Positions 1 to 11,200 are shown, counted from the first letter of the stretch. The stretch: DNA of 64,000 nt from UBA12018 sp051656605 (GCA_051656605.1 JBOGCF010000006.1:39698-103697); one strand, 5' to 3'. The notes: generated by a model not told the origin, from the letters alone. Program-made: numbers and translations.

Positions 1-107
1 TCGCCCGGATAGAAGTTAAATGGGTCGGCACAGTGGCAGCATACCACCATAAACATGGCTACAAGACGCATCACGTCGAGCCAAACTACATGCTGATTGT
101 TTTTCAT
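1..107 (-). CDS. Acyltransferase family 3 membrane protein, N-terminal fragment (cut by window edge)
   Basis: Only the first 35 codons lie in the window; the rest is beyond position 1. The start is an ATG at 107. The peptide begins MKNNQHVVWLDVMRLVAMFM and continues into a hydrophobic stretch ending in VVCCHC. It carries the R-x10-H arrangement (Arg14, His25) typical of the first membrane helix of acyltransferase-3 proteins, which O-acylate cell-surface sugars in the inner membrane. Assignment rests on this short N-terminus. The acceptor glycan cannot be inferred. It lies 144 bases downstream of the Crp/Fnr gene on the same strand. Confidence 0.7.
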   Translation of the reverse strand, partial: MKNNQHVVWLDVMRLVAMFMVVCCHCADPFNFYPG

Positions 108-251
108 CGTTATTTGTTTTATGAATTGATTTGTTAGAAGTTACTACTGCTTGATGCAATGTATAAAGAGCAATCTCGCTTGACAAATTCATCAAAAAAC
201 AAAATTATTGATTTAAGAACGGCTATTTTTTGCTTTAAAGCAAAAAACGAC

Positions 252-815
252 CTATTTGCCGGCTCGTATACGGCTAAGTGTATAGATCGAAACTCCAAGA
301 AAGGCAGCTACATACTTGAGCTTTACTCGATTTATAATTCCTGGAAATCGGTTGAGAAAATAATGATAACGCTCGGTAGGCGAAAGCTGTAAACGCTCTA
401 CGAATATATGACTCAACTGATTGTATCCGTCTTGATGTACAATACGTCCCCAATTAGCGATATCTATATATTCTGAATAAAGCAAATTAAGCGCTGAAAT
501 CGGAATTACATACATCTTACAATCTTCTAGCGTTTCTACACTTTCTACCGAAGACTTATTATAATATAAAGATCCCATACCAAAAGTGATATCACCCTCT
601 GAGCTAAACCAGGTAGTAGTATCTTCGCCATCGTGATGAAAAATGGAACGGGTTAACCCTTCTTCGATAAAATAGACATTATGATCTACGACTCCGGACT
701 TGACTAGAAGGGTATTTTTAGGAATCTCACGCAATTGCATATAGGAAGTAAGCGCGCTTAGGGCTTCTTCACTTATGGGATAAGTTGCTTTGATACGTGA
801 TATAATATGATTCAT
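252..815 (-). CDS. Crp/Fnr family transcriptional regulator
   Basis: A 187-residue protein with a cyclic-nucleotide-binding beta-roll fold at about residues 20-120 (for example KNTLLVKSG and VYFIEEG) and a C-terminal DNA-binding segment at about 145-187 (SPTERYHYF, then LKYVAAFLGVSIYTLSRIR) with the helix-turn-helix pattern of this family. Length fits the short Bacteroidota Crp/Fnr group. No cysteine cluster for an iron-sulfur centre is visible, so oxygen sensing of the Fnr type is unlikely. It sits just beyond the terminator of PUL 1 and is probably its own transcription unit; whether it controls the PUL is not shown by the sequence. Confidence 0.88.
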   Translation of the reverse strand: MNHIISRIKATYPISEEALSALTSYMQLREIPKNTLLVKSGVVDHNVYFIEEGLTRSIFHHDGEDTTTWFSSEGDITFGMGSLYYNKSSVESVETLEDCKMYVIPISALNLLYSEYIDIANWGRIVHQDGYNQLSHIFVERLQLSPTERYHYFLNRFPGIINRVKLKYVAAFLGVSIYTLSRIRAGK

Positions 816-845
816 AATTCAAAGGTGACTCTTTTATTGCTAAAA

Positions 846-884
846 ACAAAGGCATCTCCGTATTTGAAGATGCCTTTGTTGCTT
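846..884 (-). terminator. Intrinsic terminator of the PUL 1 operon
   Basis: Inverted repeat ACAAAGGCATCT / AGATGCCTTTGT with a short loop. On the minus strand it is followed by TTTTTAG. It lies downstream of the GH88 stop codon and upstream of the Crp/Fnr start, so it most likely ends the minus-strand PUL transcript. Confidence 0.8.
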
Positions 885-916
885 TATCGCCTCAACGATG
901 TTCTTTTATTTTTTTC

Positions 917-2146
917 TTACAAAGCTTTGTAACGGTTCAATGCCTCCATAAAGTAATAGTCGGCATAGGTAAGCGGAACGTCTATTTCTTGTTTGTGCGG
1001 AATACTACCTACACTGTGCATGAGGATAAAGTTATTGTTGGTTCCAAGTTCTGCACGATAAGCAGGCGAAGCCAGATTGTAAAGAATTTCTTCAGCGCTT
1101 TGACGGTATTTCTTTCCTGCATCGCCAAGATATCCACTTAGCTCAAACAAAGCCGAACAAGTGATTGCAGCAGCGGAAGCATCGCGCGGTACGGTTGTAA
1201 AACGTGACGCATCGTATTCCCACTCAGGATTATATCCTTCTACGCCGGCATGGAAATCCCAATACGGAACTTTATCTTCCGGTAGATTAGCATGATCTAA
1301 ATAATAGTCGGCCATCTTTTGTGCAGTATCCAAGAACTTCTTGTCTTGTGTTTCGCGATATACCATGGTGTAACCATAAATACCCCAAGCTTGTCCGCGT
1401 GCCCAAGCCGAGTTGTCGGTAAACCCTTGACAAGTTGCCTGATCTTTAACGGCTCCGGTCAATGTATCATAGTCTACTACGTGGTAGCACGAGTAATCGG
1501 GACGAAGCTGATGCTTGGCCGTTGTTTCGGCATGCTTGGTTGCAATATCACTAAAACGTTTATCACCGGTTTTCTTTGCCGCAAAGTAAAGCAACTCCAG
1601 GTTCATCATATTATCAATGATCACAGGATAAAACCATTCGGTTTGCCCATCCCATGCTTTGCGGTAATTCCAAGACTTGATTGCTCCTACTCTGTCGTCG
1701 AAACGTGTACAAAGCGACTTTGCCGACTCAACCAATACGTCTACATACGATTCATCACCTGTGAGACGGTAGGCATTTCCATAACTGCAATACATAAGGA
1801 AGCCGATATCATGGTGAGATGTCAATGTTTTCAAAGGCTCGAGTGCATGTGTCCAACGAAGCGCATTCTTTTTCATTTCTTCCGATTGGTTGAGCTCGTA
1901 GATGTACCAAAGTGTACCCGGGAAGAAACCTTCTGTCCAGTCGTTACGCTTGGTACAACGAAGCGATCCATCTGCCTTCGAGGTACGCGGAAAAACAGTA
2001 GAGTCTTGTACGATATTGATTAAGTTGTTTGTTTGTGCATCCGCAAACGTTACGTTCTCTTGGATAAACTGCTCTTTCTTAGTGTCAGTTTGCGAGCAGG
2101 CAATCATCAGCGACGCCATAAGCGTCAGTCCAATTGTCTTTTTCAT
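917..2146 (-). CDS. GH88 unsaturated glucuronyl hydrolase, lipoprotein
   Basis: A 409-residue (alpha/alpha)6-barrel hydrolase. GH88 enzymes remove the 4,5-unsaturated uronic acid left at the non-reducing end after a polysaccharide lyase cuts a uronic-acid glycan. The two aspartates conserved in the family are visible: Asp113 in HHDIGF and Asp178 in IIDNMMN. WTEGFFPGTLWY (70-81) and RGQAWGIYGY are also typical. The N-terminus MKKTIGLTLMASLMIACSQT has a lipobox ending at Cys17, so it is lipid-anchored, probably facing the periplasm. It is the last gene of the PUL 1 operon, 60 bases after the heparinase-like gene, which fits a lyase/hydrolase pair. Family call is firm; the exact glycan is not. 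Confidence 0.93.
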   Translation of the reverse strand: MKKTIGLTLMASLMIACSQTDTKKEQFIQENVTFADAQTNNLINIVQDSTVFPRTSKADGSLRCTKRNDWTEGFFPGTLWYIYELNQSEEMKKNALRWTHALEPLKTLTSHHDIGFLMYCSYGNAYRLTGDESYVDVLVESAKSLCTRFDDRVGAIKSWNYRKAWDGQTEWFYPVIIDNMMNLELLYFAAKKTGDKRFSDIATKHAETTAKHQLRPDYSCYHVVDYDTLTGAVKDQATCQGFTDNSAWARGQAWGIYGYTMVYRETQDKKFLDTAQKMADYYLDHANLPEDKVPYWDFHAGVEGYNPEWEYDASRFTTVPRDASAAAITCSALFELSGYLGDAGKKYRQSAEEILYNLASPAYRAELGTNNNFILMHSVGSIPHKQEIDVPLTYADYYFMEALNRYKAL

Positions 2147-2206
2147 GATTATTCTTTATTTATTCGAGTTGTAAGCTTTGCTAAATTATACAATTTTATC
2201 AACTTT

Positions 2207-4138
2207 TTAAAGCTTCACTACTTTAAACTGATAATTTCCTTCTGTTTTAGAATCCAGAGCCGTAAAGACCAATCGATAGATCGTATCTCCCCAAACATTT
2301 GACAAACGCTTATCGTCTAAAGCAATGGCTTCTTTATCTACCTGAAAAGCTTGTTTGTCGTATTCGATAGCAATCTGCTTGTCGTTTACGTTGATGATCA
2401 CTTTACCCGGCGTATCAAGAGATATATCTCCGTAAGACAAGAAGTGAATCCGGTTATTTTCCTTTGCTGTTTTGAGCTTGAAGTTGTCTTTGATTACCAA
2501 ACCTCCATTGTCGAGACGGTAACTTCGCTTCCAGCTTTCCACTTGTGCTTCTTCGGGGTATGCTGTCGCAATATTTGCCGTAAATTGTTTCTTCGACGGA
2601 GAAAACTCTACCTCCGTAGCTTTATAGTTGGCACCGAACTTCTGAGGAACACCATTGATCAGAGGCAAATTGTGGTAGTTGCTTTGCATGGTCCAGATCG
2701 AATACCGCTCGCCGCTAAAGGTCTGGCGGGTATAGGTTCCTACTCCTGCATCGATCAATACCGGTTGGTCGTCGACATAAAGAGAAAACGTTCCGGCATC
2801 ATTGTGGTTATGACTTTCGTTGTTGTATCCACCCTTGGCAGCTACAAAAAAGCCATTCTTAGGGTTCTGAATATAACAAAACTCCGTTTCGGGATACCAT
2901 GTATAATGGGGCGTTTCGTGTTTAGGGGCAACCTTTGCCATTGCATCCTCATTCAAGATGGTTTGCAACGTTCTGAATATATCAACCGAAGGCTTAATCT
3001 GCTCTTCTTTTGCCGATGCCAAGAATGCTCCGTAACTACACATCTCATCACTGTTTACCGCCTTACCGTAACGATAAATCAACGGTGCTTCGCCTCCGCC
3101 CCGCGCTGCCGCGTCGGCAAAGTTGACAACCCATCCGCTGCCTACGTACGAGCGTGAAATGTATTCGCCCATATTTCGGATGATGGCTTCGTCAAAGATT
3201 GAAACCTTCCCACCTGTAAGGTCTGATAATAACTGTAGGTAATCGTACATCTTACCTGCCGCATGCCCCCAATAGGATGGGCCTTCTTCGCAAGCTCCAT
3301 CGCTTTTGGTATAATTGATAAACTTATCTACCGAAATCATCGTGCGGTGTACAGCTTCCGTTAGTTTCTTCGGATCATTTTCGAGCAACATAAAACATTG
3401 CAACACGTTGGAGTTGCACCAAGGATTCCAATTGTTGACCATCGTTTCCGGTTTGGCATTAAAAGCCATCCACCAGAAGTGACTCTCGCGCATATAGGTA
3501 TCGAGGATACGGGTTTGCAATTCATCGCGCAAGCGGATCGAGATCACCGGGTTTTCTTTATCAAACTCTTTTCCCAAAAAATAGTAGACCCATGAAAGCA
3601 TCGACCCGAGGTTTCCGGCTGTAAGATCAATATAATGCTCGCGATGATCGGGTAGCGATGTGCGCGAACGTTGCGAGGTAAGATGAGCAGATAGTGCCCA
3701 CGATGTCATTTCGCACAGATAGTATACTCCATTTATGATTTGTGGTGTGAAGCGGCCTTTGCCTTCGGCCAGTTCGGCAAAGAAGAGTGCCGCCAGCGCA
3801 TTGTTGTTCTGATTAAACGGATCTTGCATGATGTCGCGTGATCCGCTTTTTTGAAACTCCAAGTAATCGGTTGCCTGCACAACTTGCCATTTGTAGCCGA
3901 GCTGCTTTTCTCCCTGAGCGATTAAACGGGCTTTGTTTGCTCCTAAAAACTGATCCCAGCCTGCACGATCTGCGTATGCGGGATAAGGTACCCATTTCTG
4001 ATTGAGCAGAAGTGCATTTTGCAAAGCTTCAGGCTTCATTTCCTTTTGAAGCAAGTCACGATAATCGTGAGCAAAAAGCGGCTGCGCGGCAACTAAAGTT
4101 CCGCAAAGACCGATAAATAAAAGTGTTTGTCTGAACAT
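2207..4138 (-). CDS. Secreted heparinase II/III-like polysaccharide lyase
   Basis: A 643-residue protein with a cleaved-type signal peptide (about 1-23), an N-terminal alpha-helical toroid (about 30-380) and a C-terminal beta-sandwich domain of the heparinase II/III type (about 420-640). Visible family marks are NNWNPWC (235-241), EEGPSYWGHAAGKMYDY (284-300), NFADAAARGGGE (339-350) and the ESHNHNDAGTF metal/catalytic segment (441-451). Lyases of this fold cut uronic-acid glycans such as heparan, hyaluronan, alginate or bacterial exopolysaccharides by beta-elimination and leave the unsaturated ends that GH88 removes. The CAZy family (for example PL33, PL21 or PL12) cannot be decided by eye. 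It is 21 bases from the DUF5703 gene, in the same operon. Confidence 0.85.
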   Translation of the reverse strand: MFRQTLLFIGLCGTLVAAQPLFAHDYRDLLQKEMKPEALQNALLLNQKWVPYPAYADRAGWDQFLGANKARLIAQGEKQLGYKWQVVQATDYLEFQKSGSRDIMQDPFNQNNNALAALFFAELAEGKGRFTPQIINGVYYLCEMTSWALSAHLTSQRSRTSLPDHREHYIDLTAGNLGSMLSWVYYFLGKEFDKENPVISIRLRDELQTRILDTYMRESHFWWMAFNAKPETMVNNWNPWCNSNVLQCFMLLENDPKKLTEAVHRTMISVDKFINYTKSDGACEEGPSYWGHAAGKMYDYLQLLSDLTGGKVSIFDEAIIRNMGEYISRSYVGSGWVVNFADAAARGGGEAPLIYRYGKAVNSDEMCSYGAFLASAKEEQIKPSVDIFRTLQTILNEDAMAKVAPKHETPHYTWYPETEFCYIQNPKNGFFVAAKGGYNNESHNHNDAGTFSLYVDDQPVLIDAGVGTYTRQTFSGERYSIWTMQSNYHNLPLINGVPQKFGANYKATEVEFSPSKKQFTANIATAYPEEAQVESWKRSYRLDNGGLVIKDNFKLKTAKENNRIHFLSYGDISLDTPGKVIINVNDKQIAIEYDKQAFQVDKEAIALDDKRLSNVWGDTIYRLVFTALDSKTEGNYQFKVVKL

Positions 4139-4159
4139 GGTAATAATGAGATCTAGTTG

Positions 4160-6373
4160 TTAGTTACGAATGGTTACTTTTTCACTGTTACGGCCTTTGG
4201 CTTTGGGTTGTGCTTGCCACTGACCATCACTCCACTGCCCTTCGACCGTACAACCGGCCGGAGTGTAAAGCTTAAAGTCGACATTCCAGTCTTTCGGAAA
4301 AGCCGGTAATAAGTATACGGTTCCATCATAGGTTTGCATCACCATATCTTGCAGAGTTTGCATGTAATTGCCGGCAATGTCCTGGTCGGGAAGCCAGTCG
4401 AAGTTAGGTCCCCAGAATACCGGGAACTTATGATTGGGATGCTTATTATCTATCTTTTTCAGGATATTGTCGCGAGCTTCGTCGGTAAGCCCCAAGATCG
4501 CGGCTTGTTGCCCATCTTGATACCACCCTTGGTGTCCTTTTATTTTTCGTTCATTAAATGCTTTAACGCCTTTCGCTCTATCTGGCGTTGAAAAGTTACA
4601 TTGGCGGAATGGAAACATAACATACAATTCGGGATTCTCGACATTGCTACGCTTCGGATCATAGATTTCGGCCGGAAGGAATGTGGTGTCGTTCGACGGT
4701 ATTGCCGGCAATCGTTTTTGCAGATTGCTTAACCAAGCCGCCTCAGCTTCATCCAATAAACCTTGAGGAAGCGACAGCAAACCCGATACGGATGCATGCA
4801 ATCCGGCTACCGTAGGCAAATCATTTATCACACCATACCAATAAGTTTCGAGCGACTGTGTAGGGGTTATCTTCAATGCTACTGATTTATCCTTGCCAAA
4901 TCGGTTATCAAAATAAAGAAGCAACTCTTTCGACATCGGGATAAGCATTTCCTTTGCGAAAGCCTCATCGTCTGTATAGTTGTAATAATCTAGCATCAAA
5001 CAGATCAGTTCCACATTGGGATTATACATATAGCGAATGTAGGTATTGTTTACTTCGCCTTTTGTTTTTTCGGTTCTGTCCCACCCGTAGTCGCGACACG
5101 AATAAGTTCCGAATGGCAACATGGTTTCGGGTATCGAAGCTCCTTCTACTCCATAAAAGTCGGAGCTAATGGCTTTGAATACCGGCATATTCTTTTTATA
5201 CAACTCAAACAAAGGGCGCATCATATCAAAGTTGCCGGCTGCCAACATCGGATGATACATCAATCGTGTATTTTGCCACCAAAAGCACTCGCCCCACAAA
5301 CGGAAATCGGGACCAAAGTCTCTATCTTTATCCGTATGCACCGCATCTACAGTAAATAAGCTACCATTGAACTTGATCGGATAATTTCCACGTCCGGCAC
5401 AAGCCGAAATCCATTTCTGTAAATTGTAAGCTTCGGTAATTCGCTCTCCTGTTACTTGATCTGGTGTAGATACCACGATGTGACTTCTTTTCCAGTAGTC
5501 ATTCCACCATTTCTTGGTTTGCTTTAATGCCTTTGCTTCTGATTTAGTTTGGTCGGCAATTTGCTTGGCTTGTGCATACCAAGCTTCGGTACTCGCACAT
5601 TGAGCGGTATACGCAATTACTTTCAAGTCGAATGCATGCACAGGGGGTGTTGTGCTCAACAATGTATCGTTCTGTTTTACAAACTTGTCGTTTTGTGGAA
5701 TGTATAAACCAAAGGTACGGTCTTTATACATATCACCATAAGTCGTTTCATCAACATTAAGTTGTTGGAAATTGAGTGTAAAAGGATACAATGAGTTTTG
5801 ATTTCTATAGCAAGTAGCCAGAGCATTGGGTTTGTTCAATACGATATCAGCATGCTCTTCGATTCGTCCTATCGAGTCGGGAATATCTTGCAATCCCCAA
5901 AAGCCACGCATTTCTGCCGAGCCCGGTTTTACTGTTTTTGTTTCTTTCCGCCAACTCACCGTTGCAGCTTTTACGTTTACTTTTGTTTTACTCTTCCCCG
6001 AAACATAGATCACAGGTGATTGCGCATCAACAAAAAGTTTTAACTCGCAGGTTGGCATTTTTACTTCGTATACTCCGTCCGCAGTATTAAGACACTGCAC
6101 AAAATTGCCGTTTGTAACAGGATTGGGAGTAAGCGAAATATCGACACGACCAAGTTTCATCAGTCGTCCCGATCCGGCCCAACTGTCTGTGCGGGAAACG
6201 TAAAAGCTAAGTGTTCCATCGGGTTGCATCCATACGTTTGCACCAACTTCGCCATTTCCTATTGGCATCGAAGCGGCTGCATTAAGCGAAGGCTCTGTCC
6301 ATGTTACCGTAGACTGTGCTTGTACCGACAGTACAAATAGCAACATGATGAATAAGTTAAGTAATTGTTTCAT
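4160..6373 (-). CDS. Secreted DUF5703-domain glycosidase-like protein
   Basis: A 737-residue protein with signal peptide MKQLLNLFIMLLFVLSVQAQ. Residues about 24-270 form a beta-sandwich of the DUF5703 type (WTEPSLNAAASMPIGNGEVG, then FYVSRTDSW and LKLGRVDISL). Residues about 300-700 look like an (alpha/alpha)6 barrel (LWGECFWWQNTRLMYHP, YGWDRTEKTKGEVNN, LETYWYGVINDLPTVAGLH). The build resembles GH95 and related clans, so a glycoside hydrolase is likely, but no activity is known to me for this family and the catalytic residues are not assigned here. It lies third in the PUL 1 operon, 106 bases after susD. Confidence 0.8.
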   Translation of the reverse strand: MKQLLNLFIMLLFVLSVQAQSTVTWTEPSLNAAASMPIGNGEVGANVWMQPDGTLSFYVSRTDSWAGSGRLMKLGRVDISLTPNPVTNGNFVQCLNTADGVYEVKMPTCELKLFVDAQSPVIYVSGKSKTKVNVKAATVSWRKETKTVKPGSAEMRGFWGLQDIPDSIGRIEEHADIVLNKPNALATCYRNQNSLYPFTLNFQQLNVDETTYGDMYKDRTFGLYIPQNDKFVKQNDTLLSTTPPVHAFDLKVIAYTAQCASTEAWYAQAKQIADQTKSEAKALKQTKKWWNDYWKRSHIVVSTPDQVTGERITEAYNLQKWISACAGRGNYPIKFNGSLFTVDAVHTDKDRDFGPDFRLWGECFWWQNTRLMYHPMLAAGNFDMMRPLFELYKKNMPVFKAISSDFYGVEGASIPETMLPFGTYSCRDYGWDRTEKTKGEVNNTYIRYMYNPNVELICLMLDYYNYTDDEAFAKEMLIPMSKELLLYFDNRFGKDKSVALKITPTQSLETYWYGVINDLPTVAGLHASVSGLLSLPQGLLDEAEAAWLSNLQKRLPAIPSNDTTFLPAEIYDPKRSNVENPELYVMFPFRQCNFSTPDRAKGVKAFNERKIKGHQGWYQDGQQAAILGLTDEARDNILKKIDNKHPNHKFPVFWGPNFDWLPDQDIAGNYMQTLQDMVMQTYDGTVYLLPAFPKDWNVDFKLYTPAGCTVEGQWSDGQWQAQPKAKGRNSEKVTIRN

Positions 6374-6479
6374 GGTGTATGTTTTTTATGAGAATTCTCG
6401 TTCTTCTAAAATCAAAGAAGTTGGACGTGTTTTCACAAACACACCCAACCTCTATTTAGCTTATGAATATCGAAAATTA

Positions 6480-8246
6480 TTAGTTGATCCAACCTTCATT
6501 CTGCACAAGATTTTGATTCATCTGACATTCTGCCGAAGGAATAGGCCATGTGTATAGATAATCACCTCCCCAGGAGTTGGTATATTGTGATTGTCCCCAA
6601 ATTTGCTTCAAGCCTGCACCTTGATAGAACTTAGTTTCTTTCCAAGTCTTCCAACGCATCTCGTCAAAGAAGTTTACCCCTTCTCCATTAAACTCCCAAC
6701 GACGTTCTTTGCGAATGCGCTCGCGCAAATCCGCTTGATTATTTACGTATGTAGGTTTTGATGGGTCTGTGTTTTGAAGCAATGCAACACCAGCTCTTGC
6801 TCTCACTTGATTCACTAAATCAATTGCTGCGGTACTAAAACCTTGTTCGTTGATCGCTTCTGCTCTCGACAGTAAAACATCCGCATAACGGATAATCGGA
6901 ATATCTATTGGAGAATATGTTCTATTTGGAATTTCAGAAGATCCTTCAGCAACAAACTTACGGAACAGATAGTAAAAACGATTGTTTGTATCTGTCTTCA
7001 CATCAAATGGTTCTTCCGTATCAAACCCTCGATATGGCCAACGCAAGGTATAGGTATACGCTTTATCCGAATTAGCTCCAAGGTATTGAGAGTAAGGAGT
7101 GATAATTGAAGCCGTCAAACGCGGGTCACGATTCTCATAAGCTTTCTTGATACGAGCCTCATTGCCTTCTGATAAATATTTAGACATATCTGCTTTTTGA
7201 TCTTTTGCCATCTTGTCTATCTCAGCCTGTGTCATGTTATCTCTAAAGAAATAAACCGCACGCGCATCAGGTGCCATTTCATTGTATCCCGGTATCACGT
7301 CGTTCCAATCGAATGCTGTTCCATCAGCCCATTCGTAACTATCTACGAAGTCTGTACTTGGCAAATAAGAGTTCCAGCAAGAGCCAAAAGACACACGGCT
7401 TCCATATCTAAAACTTAAATCGTTACCATAACTCTCTTGCCCGATACATTGCACAGAGAAAACCATTTCTGGACTTTGCTCATTTGCTTCCTTAAACAAT
7501 TCTTTGTAGTTCCCTTGAAACAACGAGTGCCCCAACTCTCCTACTTTAGCAAAATCAGCCTCTGCCTTAGCATATTCTTGCGTCCACATATATACTTTTC
7601 CTCGCAATGCGTAAGCCGCTGATTTTGTAGCTCGTCCAAAACCTGCATCTCCGGCAGGATAACGATCCGGTAAATTTACTTCATTGATACAAGCCGTAAG
7701 ATCTTCGATGATTGTATTCCAAATCGTTTCTTCTGTCTCTCGACCTCTTGTACACTCGTCTACCTCAATGGGTTCCAAATACAAAGGCACACCTTTGTAT
7801 ACCATATTTAATTTATAATAGAAAAATGCACGTAAGAATTTAGCTTCAGCCACAAGTCGAGCCTTCTTTTCAGCATCGACCGGAGATTTTAACGGTATAT
7901 TCTTGATTGCATCATTGGCTCGATGAATCCCTTCGTAATGAAATTTCCAATATTCTGTAAATGATTTATCTGTTGCCGTTGCCGATCCTTTTAATAGGTT
8001 ATAATCGGCATCACGACAATCAGTTGTAACGCCTAAACAATCGAACTTATATACTTCTTTTGCAACATCACCATAAAAGAGTGTATTGTAAATACCGGTA
8101 ACTCCTAAGTCTGTTAGGTTTTCGGTATTCCACATATTACCCGAACTCACTGAGCCTTCGGGTGAAAGATCCATCAGATCACTTTGACAACTCGTAAACA
8201 CTGATACAGCAGCTGTCATTAAGATTGCTTTATATATTGACTTCAT
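6480..8246 (-). CDS. SusD/RagB family glycan-binding outer-membrane lipoprotein
   Basis: A 588-residue surface lipoprotein that caps the adjacent SusC pore and captures oligosaccharides. The ATG at 8246 is preferred over an in-frame TTG three codons upstream because it begins a standard signal peptide with lipobox (MKSIYKAILMTAAVSVFTSC). Tetratricopeptide-like helices (FLRAFFYYKLNMVYKGVPL; AYALRGKVYMWTQEYAKAEA) and the C-terminal PIIRYADVLLSRAEAINEQG and ERRWEFNGEGVNFFDEMRW motifs are diagnostic. The start is 11 bases after the susC stop, so the pair is co-transcribed. The bound glycan is inferred only from the lyase and GH88 genes downstream. Confidence 0.96.
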   Translation of the reverse strand: MKSIYKAILMTAAVSVFTSCQSDLMDLSPEGSVSSGNMWNTENLTDLGVTGIYNTLFYGDVAKEVYKFDCLGVTTDCRDADYNLLKGSATATDKSFTEYWKFHYEGIHRANDAIKNIPLKSPVDAEKKARLVAEAKFLRAFFYYKLNMVYKGVPLYLEPIEVDECTRGRETEETIWNTIIEDLTACINEVNLPDRYPAGDAGFGRATKSAAYALRGKVYMWTQEYAKAEADFAKVGELGHSLFQGNYKELFKEANEQSPEMVFSVQCIGQESYGNDLSFRYGSRVSFGSCWNSYLPSTDFVDSYEWADGTAFDWNDVIPGYNEMAPDARAVYFFRDNMTQAEIDKMAKDQKADMSKYLSEGNEARIKKAYENRDPRLTASIITPYSQYLGANSDKAYTYTLRWPYRGFDTEEPFDVKTDTNNRFYYLFRKFVAEGSSEIPNRTYSPIDIPIIRYADVLLSRAEAINEQGFSTAAIDLVNQVRARAGVALLQNTDPSKPTYVNNQADLRERIRKERRWEFNGEGVNFFDEMRWKTWKETKFYQGAGLKQIWGQSQYTNSWGGDYLYTWPIPSAECQMNQNLVQNEGWIN

Positions 8247-8257
8247 TATACTCAAAT

Positions 8258-11200
8258 TTAGAATGTTATGTTTGCACCAAAAGCAAATTGTCTTACTGAG
8301 GTATATTCTGGATATGCGCCCATTTCTGGGTCTTGTCCCGGAAACTTAGTAATAGTCCATAAGTTTTCACCAGATACATAGAAGCGAATATTATTGGAGT
8401 AAATCTTACTTGTCAAAGATTGAGGCAACGTATAACCAATGGTCAGATTTTTTAGCTTCAAATAGTTTCCGTTAAACAAGTAATTAGTGCTCTCTTGAGA
8501 GTTTTGATATCCCTCTTCTGACGCAACTAAACGGCCATACTTCGCATTGATACTTGTGCGGGGATCAGCCGGATTCTCCGGATCATAGAAATAGTGATTG
8601 TTTGCAATCTCCGTTCCTAATCCAACACCCAAACGCATAGACGGAGAATTATAACCGGTTGCAGGTCCCCAATATAATTTAAATCCGGCTGCTCCAGCCC
8701 AGTTCATAGATATATCAAAACCTTTCCATTGAGCAGACATCTGCATACCAAAGTTGTATTTCGGGTGCTTTGAATAGCCTTGAAACTCACTATCGTTCGA
8801 ACTACCGTAGATTTTATCTCCATTGGTATCGGCATAGATATAGTCTCCGTACCATATTTTATTTTTCCCTACAGTCTTATTTGGCATAAACGTATATCCA
8901 TCTGAAATCATCGACTGTAACCAAGCCATATCTTGTTCGGTACGAATCATTCCATCTTTCGGACCACCTTTAATACCATCAACATCATACCCTCGCCCTG
9001 TTCCACTATAGGTATTACGTAAATAGTATTCATGCATCGTTTGTCCTTGTACGATTGGCTCATTGCCTCCGGATGAAACATCTCCGATGTTATTTATGTA
9101 TACCGGATTTCCATCTTTATCTGTCCCCCAGTAAGCATTATGCTCTCCTTTGTATTTAGTAACCTTGTTATGATTATAAGAGAAGTTTCCGGACACTTGA
9201 TAGTTTACCTGTCCAACTTGATCTTTCCATCCTGCGGTGAATTCAACTCCCTGGTTTACAACTTCAGCAATATTCTTGCGAGGAGCTGTTTTGTCCCCCA
9301 TTGTCAGATAGATGTTGGGACGATACAAAATACCGGTTGTATTCTTGTGGTAATATTCGGTTTCGAACGTAAGTCGATTATTCAACATCGCTAAGTCGAT
9401 ACCCACATTGGTAACCGCTGTCGACTCCCACGAAAGCAATGTATTTGCAATAGAAGTAGAAGCAAGACCAGAGTTAAGAATTCCATTGAAAGAGTATCTG
9501 CTCACGCCGTATACAGACTGATATTCATAATCACCGACATCATCACCACCTGTATTGCCAAGCTTACCCCACGATGCTCTAAGTTTTAAGTTATCAAGAG
9601 AACCTCTGGTACTTTCCATAAAAGCCTCTTCTGACAAACGCCATGCCCCCGAGAATGATGGAAACCACCCCCAACGATAGTTCTTATGATAGCGAGAACT
9701 TGCGTCATTACGAAGGTTGGCCTCGAATAAATAGCGAGATTTATAACCATAGTTTACACGACCAAAGAATGAACGAGTTGCTCTTTCTTTAGAGCTTCCT
9801 CCAATACTAATCATTTCAGTCGCAGACCCAGGTGTCGTTACTGATTGATCAATTAAGCCTTTCTTTGTAGCATCGTTGTCGTATTCATAATAATGATATT
9901 CTTGATACCCGAGCAAACCTGCGATATCATGATCGTCATTAATCGTCGTGTTATAACGAAGAATGTTTTCTAGCGTCAATGCATTGTTTGCATAATTCTT
10001 GAATCCTGTTGTCATCTCACTAGGAGCTGTTGCCGGACTCATCACTTTTCCATCGCTGAAACGAACCTTATCAATTCCTCTGGTCCATGTTTTCTCTTCA
10101 TCCCAGCGACGCTGGTAGTTCAGATTAAAGTCCCAAGAAAGCCCTTTCATAAACGTAACACTTGAATAGACTGTCGTATTAAATCGACTTTTTTTTCGTT
10201 TCCCGTCTACACCATTTAGAAACCAGAATAAACTATTTGCGGTTGCACTTTCTTCCGGAGCTTCCGGCGCACCGTATTTCCCTTGCCATTCAGGATAAAC
10301 CCCCGGAGTTGTTTGACGAAGATAGTTATTCGCATTATCGAAGTTACCGGGATCTCGATCTTCCATCGAAGCGAATGTGCGCGTTCCCACCTTCAACCAT
10401 TTCGTGATATCTGCTTCAACGTTTAAACGCATGTTGTAACGTTGAATCCCCGTATTTTGAACCAAGCCGGGATTATCCAAATAACCTAGCGACATCAACA
10501 CACGAACATTCTCACCGCCACCATTCACCGAAACATTGTGATCATTAATTAAGCCATGCTCAAACATGGCGCCTTGCCAGTCTGTATTGGGATAAGCCAC
10601 ATAATTAGGCACACCGTTCTCATTTACCCCATTTGGATCTTTTGATTTCTCTCTCCACAAGTCAATTGTACCTTGTGAGAAGTGAGGATTTTGTCCGATA
10701 TTTGTAAAAGATTCATTCATCCACTCCATATAATCGGCATAGTTAGAAACCATATCGATCAAATTGGTTGGTTGAGCATACGAAACACGACCGCTATAAT
10801 TGACACTAAACTTTCCTGATTTTCCTTTTTTAGTGGTGATCAAAATTACCCCGTTGGCCGCACGTGCACCATAAATAGCTGAAGAAGCAGCATCTTTTAA
10901 TACAGAAATACTCTCAATATCTTGAGGATTTACCGCATCCATAACACCCTCTACTCCATCAATAATAACAAGCGGATCACTATTATTTAAGGTTCCTACA
11001 CCACGAATCCGAATCGTTGCGCCATCGTCACCCGGTTTACCCGATCCCTGCATTACTTGTACACCGGAGCTTAGCCCCGATAAAGCGGAAGAAACATTGG
11101 TCAACGGACGAGACATGGCTTGATCTTGAAAGTTTACGGAAGCAACCGAACCGGTCATATTCACTTTCTTCTGAGCACCATAACCTACAACAACAACCTC

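Noticed and set aside
1319..2023. 234-codon plus-strand open frame opposite the GH88 gene
   Set aside because: It is the antisense shadow of a clear GH88 enzyme, with no domain, signal or ribosome site.
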